A stretch of 64,000 nucleotides of DNA from Glycocaulis sp050485565 (GCF_050485565.1 NZ_JBJHBQ010000012.1:1-64000); one strand, 5' to 3'. Counted from the stretch's first letter, positions 33,846-46,035 are shown. The notes: generated by a model from the letters alone, not told the origin. Numbers and translations: made by a program.

Positions 33846-36539
33846 ATGAGCCCGGACGCCAGCGCCCCATCCGACATCGCGACACGCACCTTTCCCAGCG
33901 CGGAAGGGGCGACGCCCATGATGGTGCAATTCCTGGCCCTTCGCGCGCAGGTGCCTGCCGAAGCGCTGCTATTCTACCGGATGGGCGATTTCTACGAGCT
34001 GTTCTTTGACGATGCGGTGCGGGCCGCCGCTGCGCTCGACATCACGCTGACCAGGCGCGGGGAACATCAGGGCGAGCCGATCGCCATGTGCGGGGTGCCG
34101 GTTCATAACGCACAAATCTATCTCTCCCGCCTGATCCGGGCGGGCTTCAAGGTCGCCATTGGCGAGCAGGTGGAAGACCCTGCAGAAGCCAAGAAGCGCG
34201 GATCGAAATCGGTGGTGGAGCGGGCCATCACCCGCATCGTCACACCGGGCACTTTGAGCGAGGATGATCTTCTCGATGCACGCAAGTCCAACCGGCTTGC
34301 GGCGCTGGCGCGCGGACCGGCCGGGGACATGGCGCTCGCCTTTGCCGATATTTCCGATGGCAGTTTCGGCTCCATACGGCTGGAGCCGGGCGATATGGAG
34401 GCCGAGCTTGCCGCGCTTCAACCGGCCGAGCTGCTGGTGCTGGATGATGATGCGCGCGTGCTGGCGCCCATCCTGCCCGGCACCACGATCACAGCGCGGC
34501 CAAAGGCGAAGTTCGAGGCCGGATCGGCAGAGCGGCGGCTGAATGCGCATTTCGGTACGCTGAGCCTTGACGGGTTTGGTGATTTTTCAAGAATCGAACT
34601 CGGCGCGCTTGGCTGTCTTCTGGATTATCTGGAGCTGTCGCAGGCGGGGGCTGCGCCGAGACTGGCCCCACCGCGCCATTTCGAGGCCGGAGGCTGGCTC
34701 GCCATCGATCCGGCGGCGCGGGCAAGCCTTGAGATCGACCGCACCTTGCAGGGCCAGCGCAAGGGCTCACTGCTTGATGCCATAGACCGCACCGTCACCG
34801 CACCGGGCGCGCGTCTGCTGGCGGAGCAGCTCTCCCGGCCTTCTGCGCACCGCGCCGAGATCGAGGCGCGCCTTGATGCGGTGGCGTTTCTGCACGAGCA
34901 GGCGGGCTTGCGCGAGTCCTTGCGCGACAGCCTGAAAAGCGCAGGCGATCCGGCGCGCGCCCTGTCACGCCTGTGCCTTGAGCGCGGGGGGCCACGCGAT
35001 CTTCTGGCGCTGGCGCGCGCATTGAAGGAGGGCGAGCGCATCAATGCGGCCTTTGCCCGCCTTGGCCATGATGCCTTGCCAGTCGCCATTCAGGGCGCGC
35101 TGGAGGCGCTATCGCTGGCGGCCCGGCCCGAGCTGGCAAACCTGGTTGATGAGCTGGCCCGCGCGCTGGTGGAGGAACCGCCTCTGCTGACGCGCGATGG
35201 CGGGTTCGTGGCCGAGGGGTGGGACCCGGCGCTGGACGAGCTGCGCACGCTGAAAGACCAGTCGCGGCGCGTCGTGGCGGGCCTGCAGAAAACCTATGCC
35301 GACCAGACGGGTGTTTCCGGCCTGAAGGTCAAGCACAACAACGTGCTGGGCTATTTCATCGAGGTCAGTGCGCGCCATGGCGAGGCGATGATGGGCGTGG
35401 AGCCCTTCATTCACCGCCAGACCATGGCCAATGCGGTGCGGTTCTCGACTACGGAGCTTGGCGAGCTGGAATCGAAGATTGCCTCTGCCGCCTCGCGGGC
35501 CATCGCGCTGGAGCTGGAGATTTTTGCGCGGTTCTGCACCCAGGTCGAAAGCCTTGCCGGTCCTATCCGCGCTGCAGGCGAGGCGCTGGCCGCGCTGGAT
35601 GTGTGGGCGGCGGCGGCGCACTGGGCCGTCGAGACGGGCGCGTGCAGGCCGGAACTGACGGATGGCACGGACCTCTTTATCGAGGCGGGCCGCCATCCGG
35701 TGGTGGAGCAGGCCCTGACCCGGAGCGGCGAGGCGCGCTTTACGCCCAATGACTGCCAGCTGGACGCAGACGGGAAGGCGGCCAGCCGCCTGCTTCTGGT
35801 CACGGGGCCGAACATGGCCGGTAAATCCACCTTCCTGCGCCAGTGCGCGATCATCGTCATCATGGCGCAGGCGGGCCTGTTTGTTCCCGCACGAACGGTC
35901 AGGCTGGGATTGGTGGACCGCCTGTTCTCGCGCGTCGGCGCCGCCGATGATCTGGCGCGCGGGCGCTCCACCTTCATGGCGGAAATGATCGAGACGGCGG
36001 CCATACTCAATCAGGCAACGCCGAACAGCCTGGTCATACTCGACGAGATCGGGCGCGGCACCTCCACCTGGGATGGTCTCTCGATCGCCTGGGCCACGGT
36101 GGAACATCTCCATGCCGTCAATCGCTGCCGCGCGCTCTTTGCCACGCACTACCACGAGCTGACGCGCCTTGCCGACGAGCTGGACGGGACGGGCAATGTG
36201 TCGCTGAAAGCGCGCGAGTGGAAAGGCGAGCTGGTCTTCCTGCATGAGGTGGGCAGCGGCCCTGCCGACCGTTCGTACGGGGTGGAAGTGGCCAAGCGCG
36301 CCGGCCTGCCGGACATGGCAGTGCGCCGGGCGCAATCCATCCTGGCCAAGCTGGAATCTGATGGCAGTCCGGCAGCGGCGCTGGCCGAGCTACCGCTGTT
36401 TTCCGCCCAGCCTGCGCCAGCCGCGCCGAAACCCTCCAAAGCGCTCGAACGGCTCAAATCCATCGATCCGGATGCGCTGACCCCGCGCGAGGCGCTGGAC
36501 GCGCTCTACGCACTCAAAAACCTGACCGAAGAAGACTGA
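33846..36539 (+). CDS. mutS: DNA mismatch repair protein MutS
   Basis: 897 residues. It recognises base mismatches and small loops and recruits MutL. N-terminal mismatch-binding motif YRMGDFYELFFDDA with the Phe-x-Glu intercalation signature, preceded by a short 30-residue leader. The core includes GVSGLKVKHNNVLGYFIEVS and QTMANAVRFSTTEL. The ABC ATPase has Walker A TGPNMAGKST (about residue 653), the SRVGAADDLARGRSTFMAEM signature, and LVILDEIGRGTSTWDGLSIA. The C-terminal tail (DPDALTPREALDALYALK) is a helical dimer/tetramer module. The next gene starts 38 bp later. Confidence 0.97.
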   Translation: MSPDASAPSDIATRTFPSAEGATPMMVQFLALRAQVPAEALLFYRMGDFYELFFDDAVRAAAALDITLTRRGEHQGEPIAMCGVPVHNAQIYLSRLIRAGFKVAIGEQVEDPAEAKKRGSKSVVERAITRIVTPGTLSEDDLLDARKSNRLAALARGPAGDMALAFADISDGSFGSIRLEPGDMEAELAALQPAELLVLDDDARVLAPILPGTTITARPKAKFEAGSAERRLNAHFGTLSLDGFGDFSRIELGALGCLLDYLELSQAGAAPRLAPPRHFEAGGWLAIDPAARASLEIDRTLQGQRKGSLLDAIDRTVTAPGARLLAEQLSRPSAHRAEIEARLDAVAFLHEQAGLRESLRDSLKSAGDPARALSRLCLERGGPRDLLALARALKEGERINAAFARLGHDALPVAIQGALEALSLAARPELANLVDELARALVEEPPLLTRDGGFVAEGWDPALDELRTLKDQSRRVVAGLQKTYADQTGVSGLKVKHNNVLGYFIEVSARHGEAMMGVEPFIHRQTMANAVRFSTTELGELESKIASAASRAIALELEIFARFCTQVESLAGPIRAAGEALAALDVWAAAAHWAVETGACRPELTDGTDLFIEAGRHPVVEQALTRSGEARFTPNDCQLDADGKAASRLLLVTGPNMAGKSTFLRQCAIIVIMAQAGLFVPARTVRLGLVDRLFSRVGAADDLARGRSTFMAEMIETAAILNQATPNSLVILDEIGRGTSTWDGLSIAWATVEHLHAVNRCRALFATHYHELTRLADELDGTGNVSLKAREWKGELVFLHEVGSGPADRSYGVEVAKRAGLPDMAVRRAQSILAKLESDGSPAAALAELPLFSAQPAPAAPKPSKALERLKSIDPDALTPREALDALYALKNLTEED

Positions 36540-36577
36540 ACGCCAGATTGGCAATACCCATTGAGGAGGAGACAGGC

Positions 36578-37663
36578 ATGGTCTGGGCGCTGAGCATTGA
36601 CCAGAGCGACATCACGAAGGCCAGCCTGGTGGAGGAGGCCCAGCGCCCCTTGCAGGCGGGCGAGGCGCGTCTTGCCGTGAGCCGCTTTGCGCTGACGGCC
36701 AATAATATCACCTATGCCGCCTTTGGTGAGGCGATGGGCTATTGGCGCTTCTTTCCCGGCGCAGACGGGCGCGGACGCCTGCCGGTCTGGGGCTTTGCGC
36801 AAGTGAGCGAGAGCCGCTGTGATGGGCTGACCGCCGGTGAGCGCGTCTATGGCTATCTGCCCGCTGCCAGTGAGCTGATCGTCACGCCCGGCAAGATCCG
36901 CCCCGACAGCTTTTTCGACGCGGCCACCCACCGCGCCGAGCTGCCGCCGGTCTATAACCGCTATGAGCGCTGCGCGGCCGCTGCGGGGTATGACGCGGCG
37001 CGCGAAGCCGCGCAGATGGTGCTGCAGCCTTTGTTTCTCACCTCCTTCCTCATTGATGCGTATTTGCGCGATACCGGCTTTTCCGGTGCGGCGCGCATTG
37101 TGCTGACCAGCGCGTCAAGCAAGACGGCGCTGGCGCTCGCCTTCCTGTTGAAGCGCAACAAGCCTGAAGCCTTGCGTATCGAGGCGCTGACCTCGGCGCG
37201 TAACGCCGCCTTCGTAAAGGGCAGCGGGCTTTACGATGATGTCATCGCCTATGAGGACATTGCGGGGATGGACCCGGAACCGGCCCGGCTGATCGTCGAT
37301 TTTGCCGGTTCGGCCGAGGTGAACCGGGCGCTGCACACCCGTTTTGGCGAAAATCTGAACGCCAATATCCGCGTCGGCGGCGCGCATTGGGATGACAGCA
37401 CGCCCGCTTCCGGCCTGCCCGGCCCCAGGCCGGTTTTCTTCTTTGCCCCCGACCATGCCCGTGACCGGATTGCCGAATGGGGACCGGACGGGTTTGCAGC
37501 CCGGCAGGGTGAGGCATGGTCCAGCTTCGTTGCTGCGGCAGACAATCTTCTGGCGTGGCGTGGCCTTACTGGCGGGAGCGAGGCCCTGAATGCCTATCAG
37601 GCGCTGGTGCACGGCGATGTTTCCGCCAGCGAAGCGCTGGTGGTGGAGGTGGAGGCAGGCTAG
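36578..37663 (+). CDS. DUF2855-family protein
   Basis: 361 residues from the ATG at 36578, six bases after a strong GAGGAGGAGA site; a TTG ten codons earlier is less likely. The sequence (LAVSRFALTANNITYAAFGE, RLPVWGFAQVSESRCDGLTA, GERVYGYLP, LPPVYNRY) has the look of a medium-chain dehydrogenase fold without zinc-binding cysteines, as in the DUF2855 family. It has IVLTSASSKTALALAFLLK in the nucleotide-binding region and DDVIAYEDI after it. The substrate is unknown. It is inserted between mutS and glnD, which are usually closer in related genomes. Confidence 0.75.
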   Translation: MVWALSIDQSDITKASLVEEAQRPLQAGEARLAVSRFALTANNITYAAFGEAMGYWRFFPGADGRGRLPVWGFAQVSESRCDGLTAGERVYGYLPAASELIVTPGKIRPDSFFDAATHRAELPPVYNRYERCAAAAGYDAAREAAQMVLQPLFLTSFLIDAYLRDTGFSGAARIVLTSASSKTALALAFLLKRNKPEALRIEALTSARNAAFVKGSGLYDDVIAYEDIAGMDPEPARLIVDFAGSAEVNRALHTRFGENLNANIRVGGAHWDDSTPASGLPGPRPVFFFAPDHARDRIAEWGPDGFAARQGEAWSSFVAAADNLLAWRGLTGGSEALNAYQALVHGDVSASEALVVEVEAG

Positions 37664-37744
37664 CGGGCCACGCTTCCTGCTCTGAAACACATAAACCAAA
37701 AGGACGGCTGACGCCGCCCCGCCAATAGCGTAAGACCTTGGCCC

Positions 37745-40567
37745 ATGCGTCTTTCTGCCCTTCCCGCTTCGCTTGACGGCCTGCGCCTGCGCGCAGAGCT
37801 GGCCGCTGCCACCCGTGAGGGATGGGAACAGGCTGCATCGCGCCAGGCGGGTATCGGCCGGCTGAAGAAATTCATATCGGCCGGGCGCGCCCATGCCGCC
37901 AGCAAGCTGGCGGGCAAGGGCGGCGGGCTGGAGGCCGCACGCGCGCTTTCAGGCGTAATGAATGCTGCCGTGCGCGCCCTGTTTGATTCGGTTGCCACCG
38001 ATTTTGACGAAGCGGGCGCGACGGCGCCGGGCCTTGCCGTGTGTGCGCTGGGCGGCTGGGGTGCAGGCGAGCTGGCCCCTCAATCGGATATCGATCTGCT
38101 CTTCCTCACCGGCACACCGCCGCGCGAAGGGGCAGAGGCCATTGTGGAGCGCATGCTCTACGTGCTGTGGGATTGTGGCCTCAACATTGGCGGCGGCGCG
38201 ATCCGCACCGTGGACGAGGCGCTGGCGCTGGCTGGCGATGATGTTTCGGAACGCACGGCGCTTCTCGATCTGCGCTGGGTGTCGGGTGATGAGCGGCTGG
38301 TGAGCACGCTGCGGCTGAAATTTGGCCGCGCCCACCGCACCCGCGAATCCATTGCGCCCTTCATTGCGGCAAAGCTGTCGGAACGCGATACGCGCGTCGA
38401 CCGGCAGGGTGATAGCCGCTATGCGGTCGAGCCCCATATCAAGGACGGCAAGGGGGCCTTGCGCGATCTGCAGACCCTGCGCTGGCTGGCGCAGGTGCTC
38501 TACGGCAATGACGCGATGGAGCGCTGGGTGGCGAGCGGATTGCTGACCGTTCAGGACGTGGAGCGCTATCTGCGCGCCGAGGATTTCTACTGGGCGGTGC
38601 GCTTCCACCTGCATACGCTCAATGGCCGCAAGGATGACCGGCTGACCTTCGATACCCAGCCGGAAATCTCCGCGCTGATGGGCTATGCCGACAGCGAGGA
38701 CACGCTGGGCGTCGAAGACTTCATGCGCGACTATTTCAAGCGTGCCATCGATGTCGGCGCGCTCACCCGCCTTGTCTGCGCCAAGCTGGAAGCTGATGAG
38801 CTGAAAGACCCACCATCGGGCATTGGCCGCTTCATGCCCGCCGATGGCCTGCAGAAAGGTGATGACGCCCTTGAAGAGGCCGGGTTCGTGGTCCGGTCGG
38901 GCCGTCTCGCCTTTGCTGATCCGGCACGGGTGGAGGAAGACCCGGTCCTGATGCTGACGCTGTTCGAGCTGGCGGCTGCGCGCCATCTCGATCTGCACCC
39001 GGATGCAGTGGCGCTCGTTTCGCGTTCATTGCGGCTGGTGGATGACAGTTTGCGCCGCGATGAGCGCGCCGCGCGCAGCTTCTTTGCCATATTGCTGGAA
39101 TCTGATGATCCGCGCATCACCTTGCGGGCGATGACAGAGGCGGGACTTCTGGGCGCCTATATTCCTGAGTTCGGCGATATCGTCGCGCGCACCCAGTTCA
39201 ACATGTATCACCGCTTCACGGTCGATGAGCACACGCTCAACGCGCTGGGCCTGCTTCGCGGGATAGAGCAGGGCAAGCTGATTGCCGACCACCCGCTGGC
39301 CACCCGCATTTTCCCGGAGATCATCCATCGCCGCGCCTTGCATCTGGCCGTGCTGCTGCACGATACCGGCAAGGGCAATGGCGATCAGTGCATTGAAGGG
39401 GCGGAGCGCGCGCGCAGCGCCTGCGAAAGGCTGGGCATCGAGGAAGCCGAAACGGAGCTGGTGGCCTGGCTGATCGCCAATCATCTGGAAATGAGCGATG
39501 CCGCGCAGCGCCGCGATCTCTCCGATCCGCGCACCGTGCTCGATTTTGCCGGACGGGTGGCCAATATGGAGCGGCTGCGCCTTCTGACCGTGCTGACCGT
39601 GGTCGATATCCGCGCTGTCGGCCCCGGCGTATGGAATGGGTGGAAGGCCCAGCTGATCCGCGATCTCTATGAGGCCACGGCCGCCGTGCTGGCGGGCGGC
39701 GAGCGCGCTGGTGAGGAAGAAGCCCGCGCCCGGCTGCATGCGCGCGCAGACCGCGCCCGGACCCTGTTCCGCGCTGATATGGAGCGGATAGACCCAGAGT
39801 TTGGCGAGCGCTGGATTGCCAGCCTTGATGACAGCTACTGGCTGTCCTTTGCCGAAAGCGACCGGCTGCGCCACGCCGCCTTTGTGCGCGCGGCTGAAAG
39901 CCGGGGCCGCGACGTGGCGTGCGGTGTGCGCGTGGACAGGCGCCGTTCGGCCGCCGAGGTGCTGATACTGGCACCGGACCGGGACGGGCTGTTTGCCGAT
40001 ATTGCCGGCGCACTAGCGCTGGCGGGCGCCAATGTGGTCGGCGCGCAAGTTGCCACAACGAGCTGGGGCGCGGCCTTTGACGTGTTTTACGTCCAGGAAC
40101 AGGGCGGCAAGCCTTATGGCTGGTCCGACCTGTCCGCGCTCGACCGGCTGCGGGCCAGCGTGGAGGAGGCCGCGCGCGGCGGTCTGGGCGGCGAGATCGT
40201 GATCCCGGCGCGGCGCGTGGCCCGGCGCGAGGCGGCCTTCACGGTCAGCCCCTATGTGAAGCTGGAAGGTCAGGCGGCTGACGGCGCGCTGGTCATCGAG
40301 GCATCGGGGCGCGACCGCCCCGGCCTGCTGCACGATCTGGCGCGCGCGATTACCGATCTGGGCTGTTCCATTCAGGCTGCGCGCATTGACGGCTATGGCG
40401 AGCGGGCGGTCGACGTCTTCTACGTCACCCAGCAGGGCCGCAAGATTGCCGATCCTGAGACTGAAAAAGCGCTCGCCAGCGCCCTGATGAACGTACTTGG
40501 CTCCGGCGAGGCAGGGGCCAGCGGCGCACCATCGCGCCTGCGCGCCGAAGCGAGCGCAGGACGCTGA
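37745..40567 (+). CDS. glnD: Bifunctional PII uridylyltransferase/uridylyl-removing enzyme
   Basis: 940 residues. It is the glutamine sensor that adds or removes UMP on PII proteins. The nucleotidyltransferase motif is ALGGWGAGELAPQSDIDLLF with both catalytic aspartates. The HD domain for UMP removal shows HRRALHLAVLLHDTGKGNGD and NHLEMSDAAQRRDL. Two C-terminal ACT domains follow: one around DRDGLFADIAGALALAGANV and the other around RDRPGLLHDLARAITDLGCS. It is complete. murJ starts four bases after its stop and trpS follows, a common alphaproteobacterial order. Confidence 0.96.
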   Translation: MRLSALPASLDGLRLRAELAAATREGWEQAASRQAGIGRLKKFISAGRAHAASKLAGKGGGLEAARALSGVMNAAVRALFDSVATDFDEAGATAPGLAVCALGGWGAGELAPQSDIDLLFLTGTPPREGAEAIVERMLYVLWDCGLNIGGGAIRTVDEALALAGDDVSERTALLDLRWVSGDERLVSTLRLKFGRAHRTRESIAPFIAAKLSERDTRVDRQGDSRYAVEPHIKDGKGALRDLQTLRWLAQVLYGNDAMERWVASGLLTVQDVERYLRAEDFYWAVRFHLHTLNGRKDDRLTFDTQPEISALMGYADSEDTLGVEDFMRDYFKRAIDVGALTRLVCAKLEADELKDPPSGIGRFMPADGLQKGDDALEEAGFVVRSGRLAFADPARVEEDPVLMLTLFELAAARHLDLHPDAVALVSRSLRLVDDSLRRDERAARSFFAILLESDDPRITLRAMTEAGLLGAYIPEFGDIVARTQFNMYHRFTVDEHTLNALGLLRGIEQGKLIADHPLATRIFPEIIHRRALHLAVLLHDTGKGNGDQCIEGAERARSACERLGIEEAETELVAWLIANHLEMSDAAQRRDLSDPRTVLDFAGRVANMERLRLLTVLTVVDIRAVGPGVWNGWKAQLIRDLYEATAAVLAGGERAGEEEARARLHARADRARTLFRADMERIDPEFGERWIASLDDSYWLSFAESDRLRHAAFVRAAESRGRDVACGVRVDRRRSAAEVLILAPDRDGLFADIAGALALAGANVVGAQVATTSWGAAFDVFYVQEQGGKPYGWSDLSALDRLRASVEEAARGGLGGEIVIPARRVARREAAFTVSPYVKLEGQAADGALVIEASGRDRPGLLHDLARAITDLGCSIQAARIDGYGERAVDVFYVTQQGRKIADPETEKALASALMNVLGSGEAGASGAPSRLRAEASAGR

Positions 40568-40571
40568 CACG

Positions 40572-42173
40572 ATGCGGCTCTTACGCAATCTGGGGGTTAT
40601 CAGCATCCTCACCCTGGTCAGCCGGGTAGCCGGGCTGGCCCGCGAGATTCTCACCGCTGCGCGCCTCGGTGCCGGGCCGGTGGCCGATACTTTCTTCCAG
40701 GCGATGACCATTCCCAACACCTTCCGCCGGGTGCTGGCCGAGGGGGCGTTCAACGCCGCGTTCGTGCCGCTTTATGCGCGCCAGCTAGAAGAGAAAGACC
40801 GGGCGGAGGCTGACCGGTTTGCCTCTGAAGCCCTGTCCTTCATGGCGACATTCACGACGCTTCTCGTCATCGCCTTTCAGATATTCGCGCCCTGGCTGGC
40901 CTATATCTTCTTTCCCGGCCGGATAGGTGATCCCGATGGCATGATGCTGGCCGTCCTGCTGTTGCAGATCATGATGCCCTACCTGCTGGCCATGGTGGTG
41001 ACGGCGCTGATCTCCGGCGGGCTGAACAGTAATGGCAAGTTCGCCGCGGCAGCCGGCGCGCCGGTCCTGCTCAATATCGCCATGATCGGTGTTTTGCTGT
41101 TCGACCTTGGACCGCCTGAAGAGCTGGTCATCTGGCTGGCCGCTTCAGTAACGGCATCGGGCGTGATGCAGGTGGCGCTGTTATGGACGGCGGCCATGCG
41201 GGCCAAGCTGCACTTACGCCTCCTGCCGCCAAAACTGACCCCGCGGGTAAAGCGCCTCATCGCGCTTGGTATTCCCGGCGCGCTGGCGGCCAGCGCGATG
41301 CAGGTCAATATCGTTGTCACCTCCTCCATCGCCACGCTGGAGGAGGGTGCGCGGTCCTGGCTCAATTATGCCGAGCGGCTCTATCAGCTGCCTCTGGGGA
41401 TGATCGGGATTGCGATGGGGATTGCCCTTCTACCCAATCTGACCCGCCGCTTCCGCTCCGGTGATGAGAAGGGCGGGCACTTTGCCATGAACCGGGCGAT
41501 TGAAATCGCGCTGGCGCTGACCCTGCCGGCCTCCTTTGCCTTTCTGGCCATCCCGGAGCTGATTACGGCCGGGCTTTACCAGCGCGGCGAGTTTACTCGG
41601 CTGGACACGTCCAACACCGCGATCGTGCTGGCCATTGCCGGGCTGGGCCTGCCTGCTTTCGTTCTGGTGAAAGTATTGGCGCCGGGCTTTTTCGCCCGTG
41701 AGGACACCAGAACCCCGATGCGCTTTGCGCTGGCCGCCGTGGCGGTGAATTTCGTGCTTGCCCTCACCCTGTTCTTTGGCGGGCTGGGCTTTATCGGCCT
41801 TGCCATAGCGTCGAGCCTGGCTGGCTGGGTCAATGCGGGCCTGCTGGCGATCACGCTGAGGGCGCGCGGGCTGTTGCATATTGATAAGCGGCTGATGACG
41901 GCGATGCCGCGCCTGCTGCTGGCCTCACTCATCATGGCAGGCACGGTCTGGCTATTGTCTGGCCTGGTACCCGGCCTGGTGGCAGCGGCCCTGCCCATGC
42001 TGGGGCTGAGCTGGCAGACTCTGATCAGTCTCGGCCTTGTCGTTTTCGCCGGACTGGCCGTTTTTGGCGGTGCGGGACTGGCGCTGGGGGCGATAAAGCC
42101 TTCTGAACTCGCCGAGGCGCTAAAGCCACAGCGGACCAGCAAAACCCTGCCCGCCAGCGATAGCCGCGATTAA
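40572..42173 (+). CDS. murJ: Lipid II flippase MurJ
   Basis: 533 residues from the ATG at 40572 (MRLLRNLGVISILTLVSRVA). It flips lipid-linked peptidoglycan precursors across the inner membrane. MVF/MOP-fold signature: GLAREILTAARLGAGPVADT, FFQAMTIPNTFRRVLAEGAF and NAAFVPLYA. About 14 hydrophobic helices are visible, including INSGG-like LISGGLNSNGKFAAAAGAPV and NYAERLYQLPLGMIGIAMGI. It lies four bases after glnD, so translational coupling is likely. Confidence 0.95.
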   Translation: MRLLRNLGVISILTLVSRVAGLAREILTAARLGAGPVADTFFQAMTIPNTFRRVLAEGAFNAAFVPLYARQLEEKDRAEADRFASEALSFMATFTTLLVIAFQIFAPWLAYIFFPGRIGDPDGMMLAVLLLQIMMPYLLAMVVTALISGGLNSNGKFAAAAGAPVLLNIAMIGVLLFDLGPPEELVIWLAASVTASGVMQVALLWTAAMRAKLHLRLLPPKLTPRVKRLIALGIPGALAASAMQVNIVVTSSIATLEEGARSWLNYAERLYQLPLGMIGIAMGIALLPNLTRRFRSGDEKGGHFAMNRAIEIALALTLPASFAFLAIPELITAGLYQRGEFTRLDTSNTAIVLAIAGLGLPAFVLVKVLAPGFFAREDTRTPMRFALAAVAVNFVLALTLFFGGLGFIGLAIASSLAGWVNAGLLAITLRARGLLHIDKRLMTAMPRLLLASLIMAGTVWLLSGLVPGLVAAALPMLGLSWQTLISLGLVVFAGLAVFGGAGLALGAIKPSELAEALKPQRTSKTLPASDSRD

Positions 42174-42278
42174 CGCCGCGCCTGCGCCTTGAGCCTGACC
42201 GTCAGCGCCGCTAAACCGGCGCCTCCTGCAGGTTTGTCTGCGGATCCTTCCGGCCTCCTTCATTTCGAGCACCTGCCC

Positions 42279-43316
42279 ATGAGCGACACCCCCACCGATT
42301 ACAAAGGCCCTGAGCGTATCCTGTCGGGCATGCAGCCGACCGGCGCGCTGCATCTTGGCAATTATCTGGGGGCGCTGAAGAACTGGGTGGCGCTGCAGGA
42401 GCGCGGCATGCCCTGCTTCTACTGCGTGGTGGACATGCACGCCATGACCATGCCGCACGATCCGGCCGCCCTGCCCGATGCTGTGCGCAACGTGGCAGCC
42501 GCCTATCTCGCCGCAGGCGTGGACCCGTCGCGCAGCGCCGTCTTTGCCCAGTCATCGGTGCGCGAACATGCGGAGCTGGCCTGGATTTTCAACTGTGTGG
42601 CCCGGCTGGGCTGGCTGGAGCGCATGACCCAGTTCAAGGACAAGGCGGGCAAGGACGCCGAGCGCGCGAGCGTGGGCCTGTTCACCTATCCCGTCCTGCA
42701 GGCCGCTGACATCCTCGTCTACAAGGCAACCCATGTGCCGGTGGGCGAAGACCAGAAGCAGCATCTGGAGTTGTCGCGCGACATTGCCGCGCGCTTCAAC
42801 CGCGACTTTGGCAAGGGCGAGGCGGTGTTCCCGCTGCCGGAACCCGTCATCATGCCCGACGGCGCGCGCATCATGTCGCTCAAGGACGGCAGTGCGAAAA
42901 TGTCGAAATCCGACGCAAGCGACAATTCACGCATCAATCTGGCTGACGATGCCGACGCAATTGCGCGCAAGATCAAGAAGGCCAAGACCGATCCGGAAGC
43001 CCTGCCAGCAAGCGTGAAGGAGCTGGAAGGCCGCCCGGAAGCGAAGAATCTCGTCGGCATCTATGCGGCGCTGACCGGCACCAGCAGCCAGGCCGTGCTG
43101 GACGAGTTTGGCGGTCAGGGCTTTGGCGTGTTCAAGCCGCGCCTGGCCGAAGTGGCGGTAGAGTTCCTCAGCCCCATTTCAGACACTTATGCGCGCCTTC
43201 TGTCTGACCGCGCCGAGATCGACCGCATCCTCGCCGCAGGGGCCGAAAAGGCCCGTGCGGTGGCCGCACCTGTGATCGCCGAGGCGCGTGATCTTGTGGG
43301 CTATTGGCGCGGCTGA
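42279..43316 (+). CDS. trpS: Tryptophanyl-tRNA synthetase
   Basis: 345 residues from the ATG at 42279. Class I synthetase charging tRNA-Trp. Signature regions: RILSGMQPTGALHLGNYLGA (the HIGH-like HLGN), NWVALQERGMPCFYCVVDMH, VPVGEDQKQHLELSRDIA, and the KMSKS loop AKMSKSDASDNSRI. The C-terminal anticodon-binding region is complete (PRLAEVAVEFLSPI). An upstream in-frame extension of 30 codons is not conserved-looking. The Shine-Dalgarno is weak, so translation may depend on coupling from murJ. Confidence 0.95.
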   Translation: MSDTPTDYKGPERILSGMQPTGALHLGNYLGALKNWVALQERGMPCFYCVVDMHAMTMPHDPAALPDAVRNVAAAYLAAGVDPSRSAVFAQSSVREHAELAWIFNCVARLGWLERMTQFKDKAGKDAERASVGLFTYPVLQAADILVYKATHVPVGEDQKQHLELSRDIAARFNRDFGKGEAVFPLPEPVIMPDGARIMSLKDGSAKMSKSDASDNSRINLADDADAIARKIKKAKTDPEALPASVKELEGRPEAKNLVGIYAALTGTSSQAVLDEFGGQGFGVFKPRLAEVAVEFLSPISDTYARLLSDRAEIDRILAAGAEKARAVAAPVIAEARDLVGYWRG

Positions 43317-43484
43317 TCGCCGCGAGGGCCACGAAATTTTCCTGCAGGGCTTGCCTGCCGGGCCGGCGCGCGACACCTATATGGACGATGCGCGCATTGG
43401 TCCTCGCGGGCGCGGCCAGACCCGTCAGCGCGCAAGGCCCTGCCGTCCTGTACCGTTTCACGCCAGCCCTCTGGAGATATTGAA

Positions 43485-44063
43485 ATGACGCTTATCCGTA
43501 CCCCTGCCTCTCCCGCCACGGCCACCCGGCTGGGCGCTGTCTCGCTGGCTGCACTGCTGCTGGCAGCCTGCGGTGACGCGGCTGCTCCGGGGAGCGTAGA
43601 TGAGGTGCCCGAAACCACCCCCGCCGCTCACGAGGCCGAGCCTGCCAGCGATATACAGGATGCAGCGCCGGAAGTGGCCGCGCCCGAGCTGCTCTCCGGC
43701 TGGGTACGCACCCCGCCTGCGGGCCGCGATGTCACGGCAGGCTATGTCTCCTTGCGCGCAGGCGCAGAGGACGACCAGCTGGTCGGCGCCAGCTCGCCCA
43801 TCGCATCGCGCGTGGAGCTCCACACGATGGAGGATGATGGCGAGGTGATGCGCATGCGTCAGGTGGAAGCCATTGACCTGCCGGCAGGCGAAACGGTCGC
43901 CCTTGCTCCGGGCGGCGATCATCTGATGATTTTCGGCGTCGATACCGCAAGCCTTGATGGCGAGGTGGAGATGACGCTGGAATTTGCCAGCGGGGCTGCA
44001 AGCACGGTGCGCCTGCCGCTGAGCTTCACCGCGCCGGAAGCGGACGCGGGAAGCGCCGAATAA
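43485..44063 (+). CDS. PCu(A)C-type copper chaperone lipoprotein
   Basis: 192 residues with TGGAGAT upstream. The signal peptide ends in LLLAACGD (lipobox). A low-complexity Glu/Ala spacer (residues about 30-65) leads to a PCu(A)C (DUF461) domain: SGWVRTPPAGRDVTAGYVSL, then VELHTMEDDGEVMRM and GGDHLMIFGV. These give the H-x-M...M...H-x-M copper ligands of the family, which delivers Cu(I) to cytochrome oxidase or other cuproenzymes. No Sco gene is next to it. A strong terminator follows. Confidence 0.85.
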   Translation: MTLIRTPASPATATRLGAVSLAALLLAACGDAAAPGSVDEVPETTPAAHEAEPASDIQDAAPEVAAPELLSGWVRTPPAGRDVTAGYVSLRAGAEDDQLVGASSPIASRVELHTMEDDGEVMRMRQVEAIDLPAGETVALAPGGDHLMIFGVDTASLDGEVEMTLEFASGAASTVRLPLSFTAPEADAGSAE

Positions 44064-44097
44064 GACGCCAGCCCAACTGACCCTCAAGCTATATGAA

Positions 44098-44130
44098 AAC
44101 GCCGCCGGACACGATCCGGCGGCGTTTTTG
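44098..44130. terminator. Strong bidirectional terminator
   Basis: AACGCCGCCGGA (44098-44109), loop CACGA, TCCGGCGGCGTT (44115-44126), then T residues; A residues precede it, so it also works on the other strand. It serves the convergent PCu(A)C and lepA genes. Confidence 0.92.
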
Positions 44131-44159
44131 TGTTGAGAAGGGTGGGATCGGTCTTACCC

Positions 44160-45968
<1,809 letters not shown>

Positions 45969-46035
45969 GGGCGGGGAAGTAGCACCGCAAGGGCCTTGCG
46001 CCAAGGGCATTAGGCGGCACGGCACGCGGGACTTT

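Noticed and set aside
43317..43484. Small gene between trpS and the copper chaperone gene
   Set aside because: The open frame begins inside trpS, has no ribosome site and shows no coding character.
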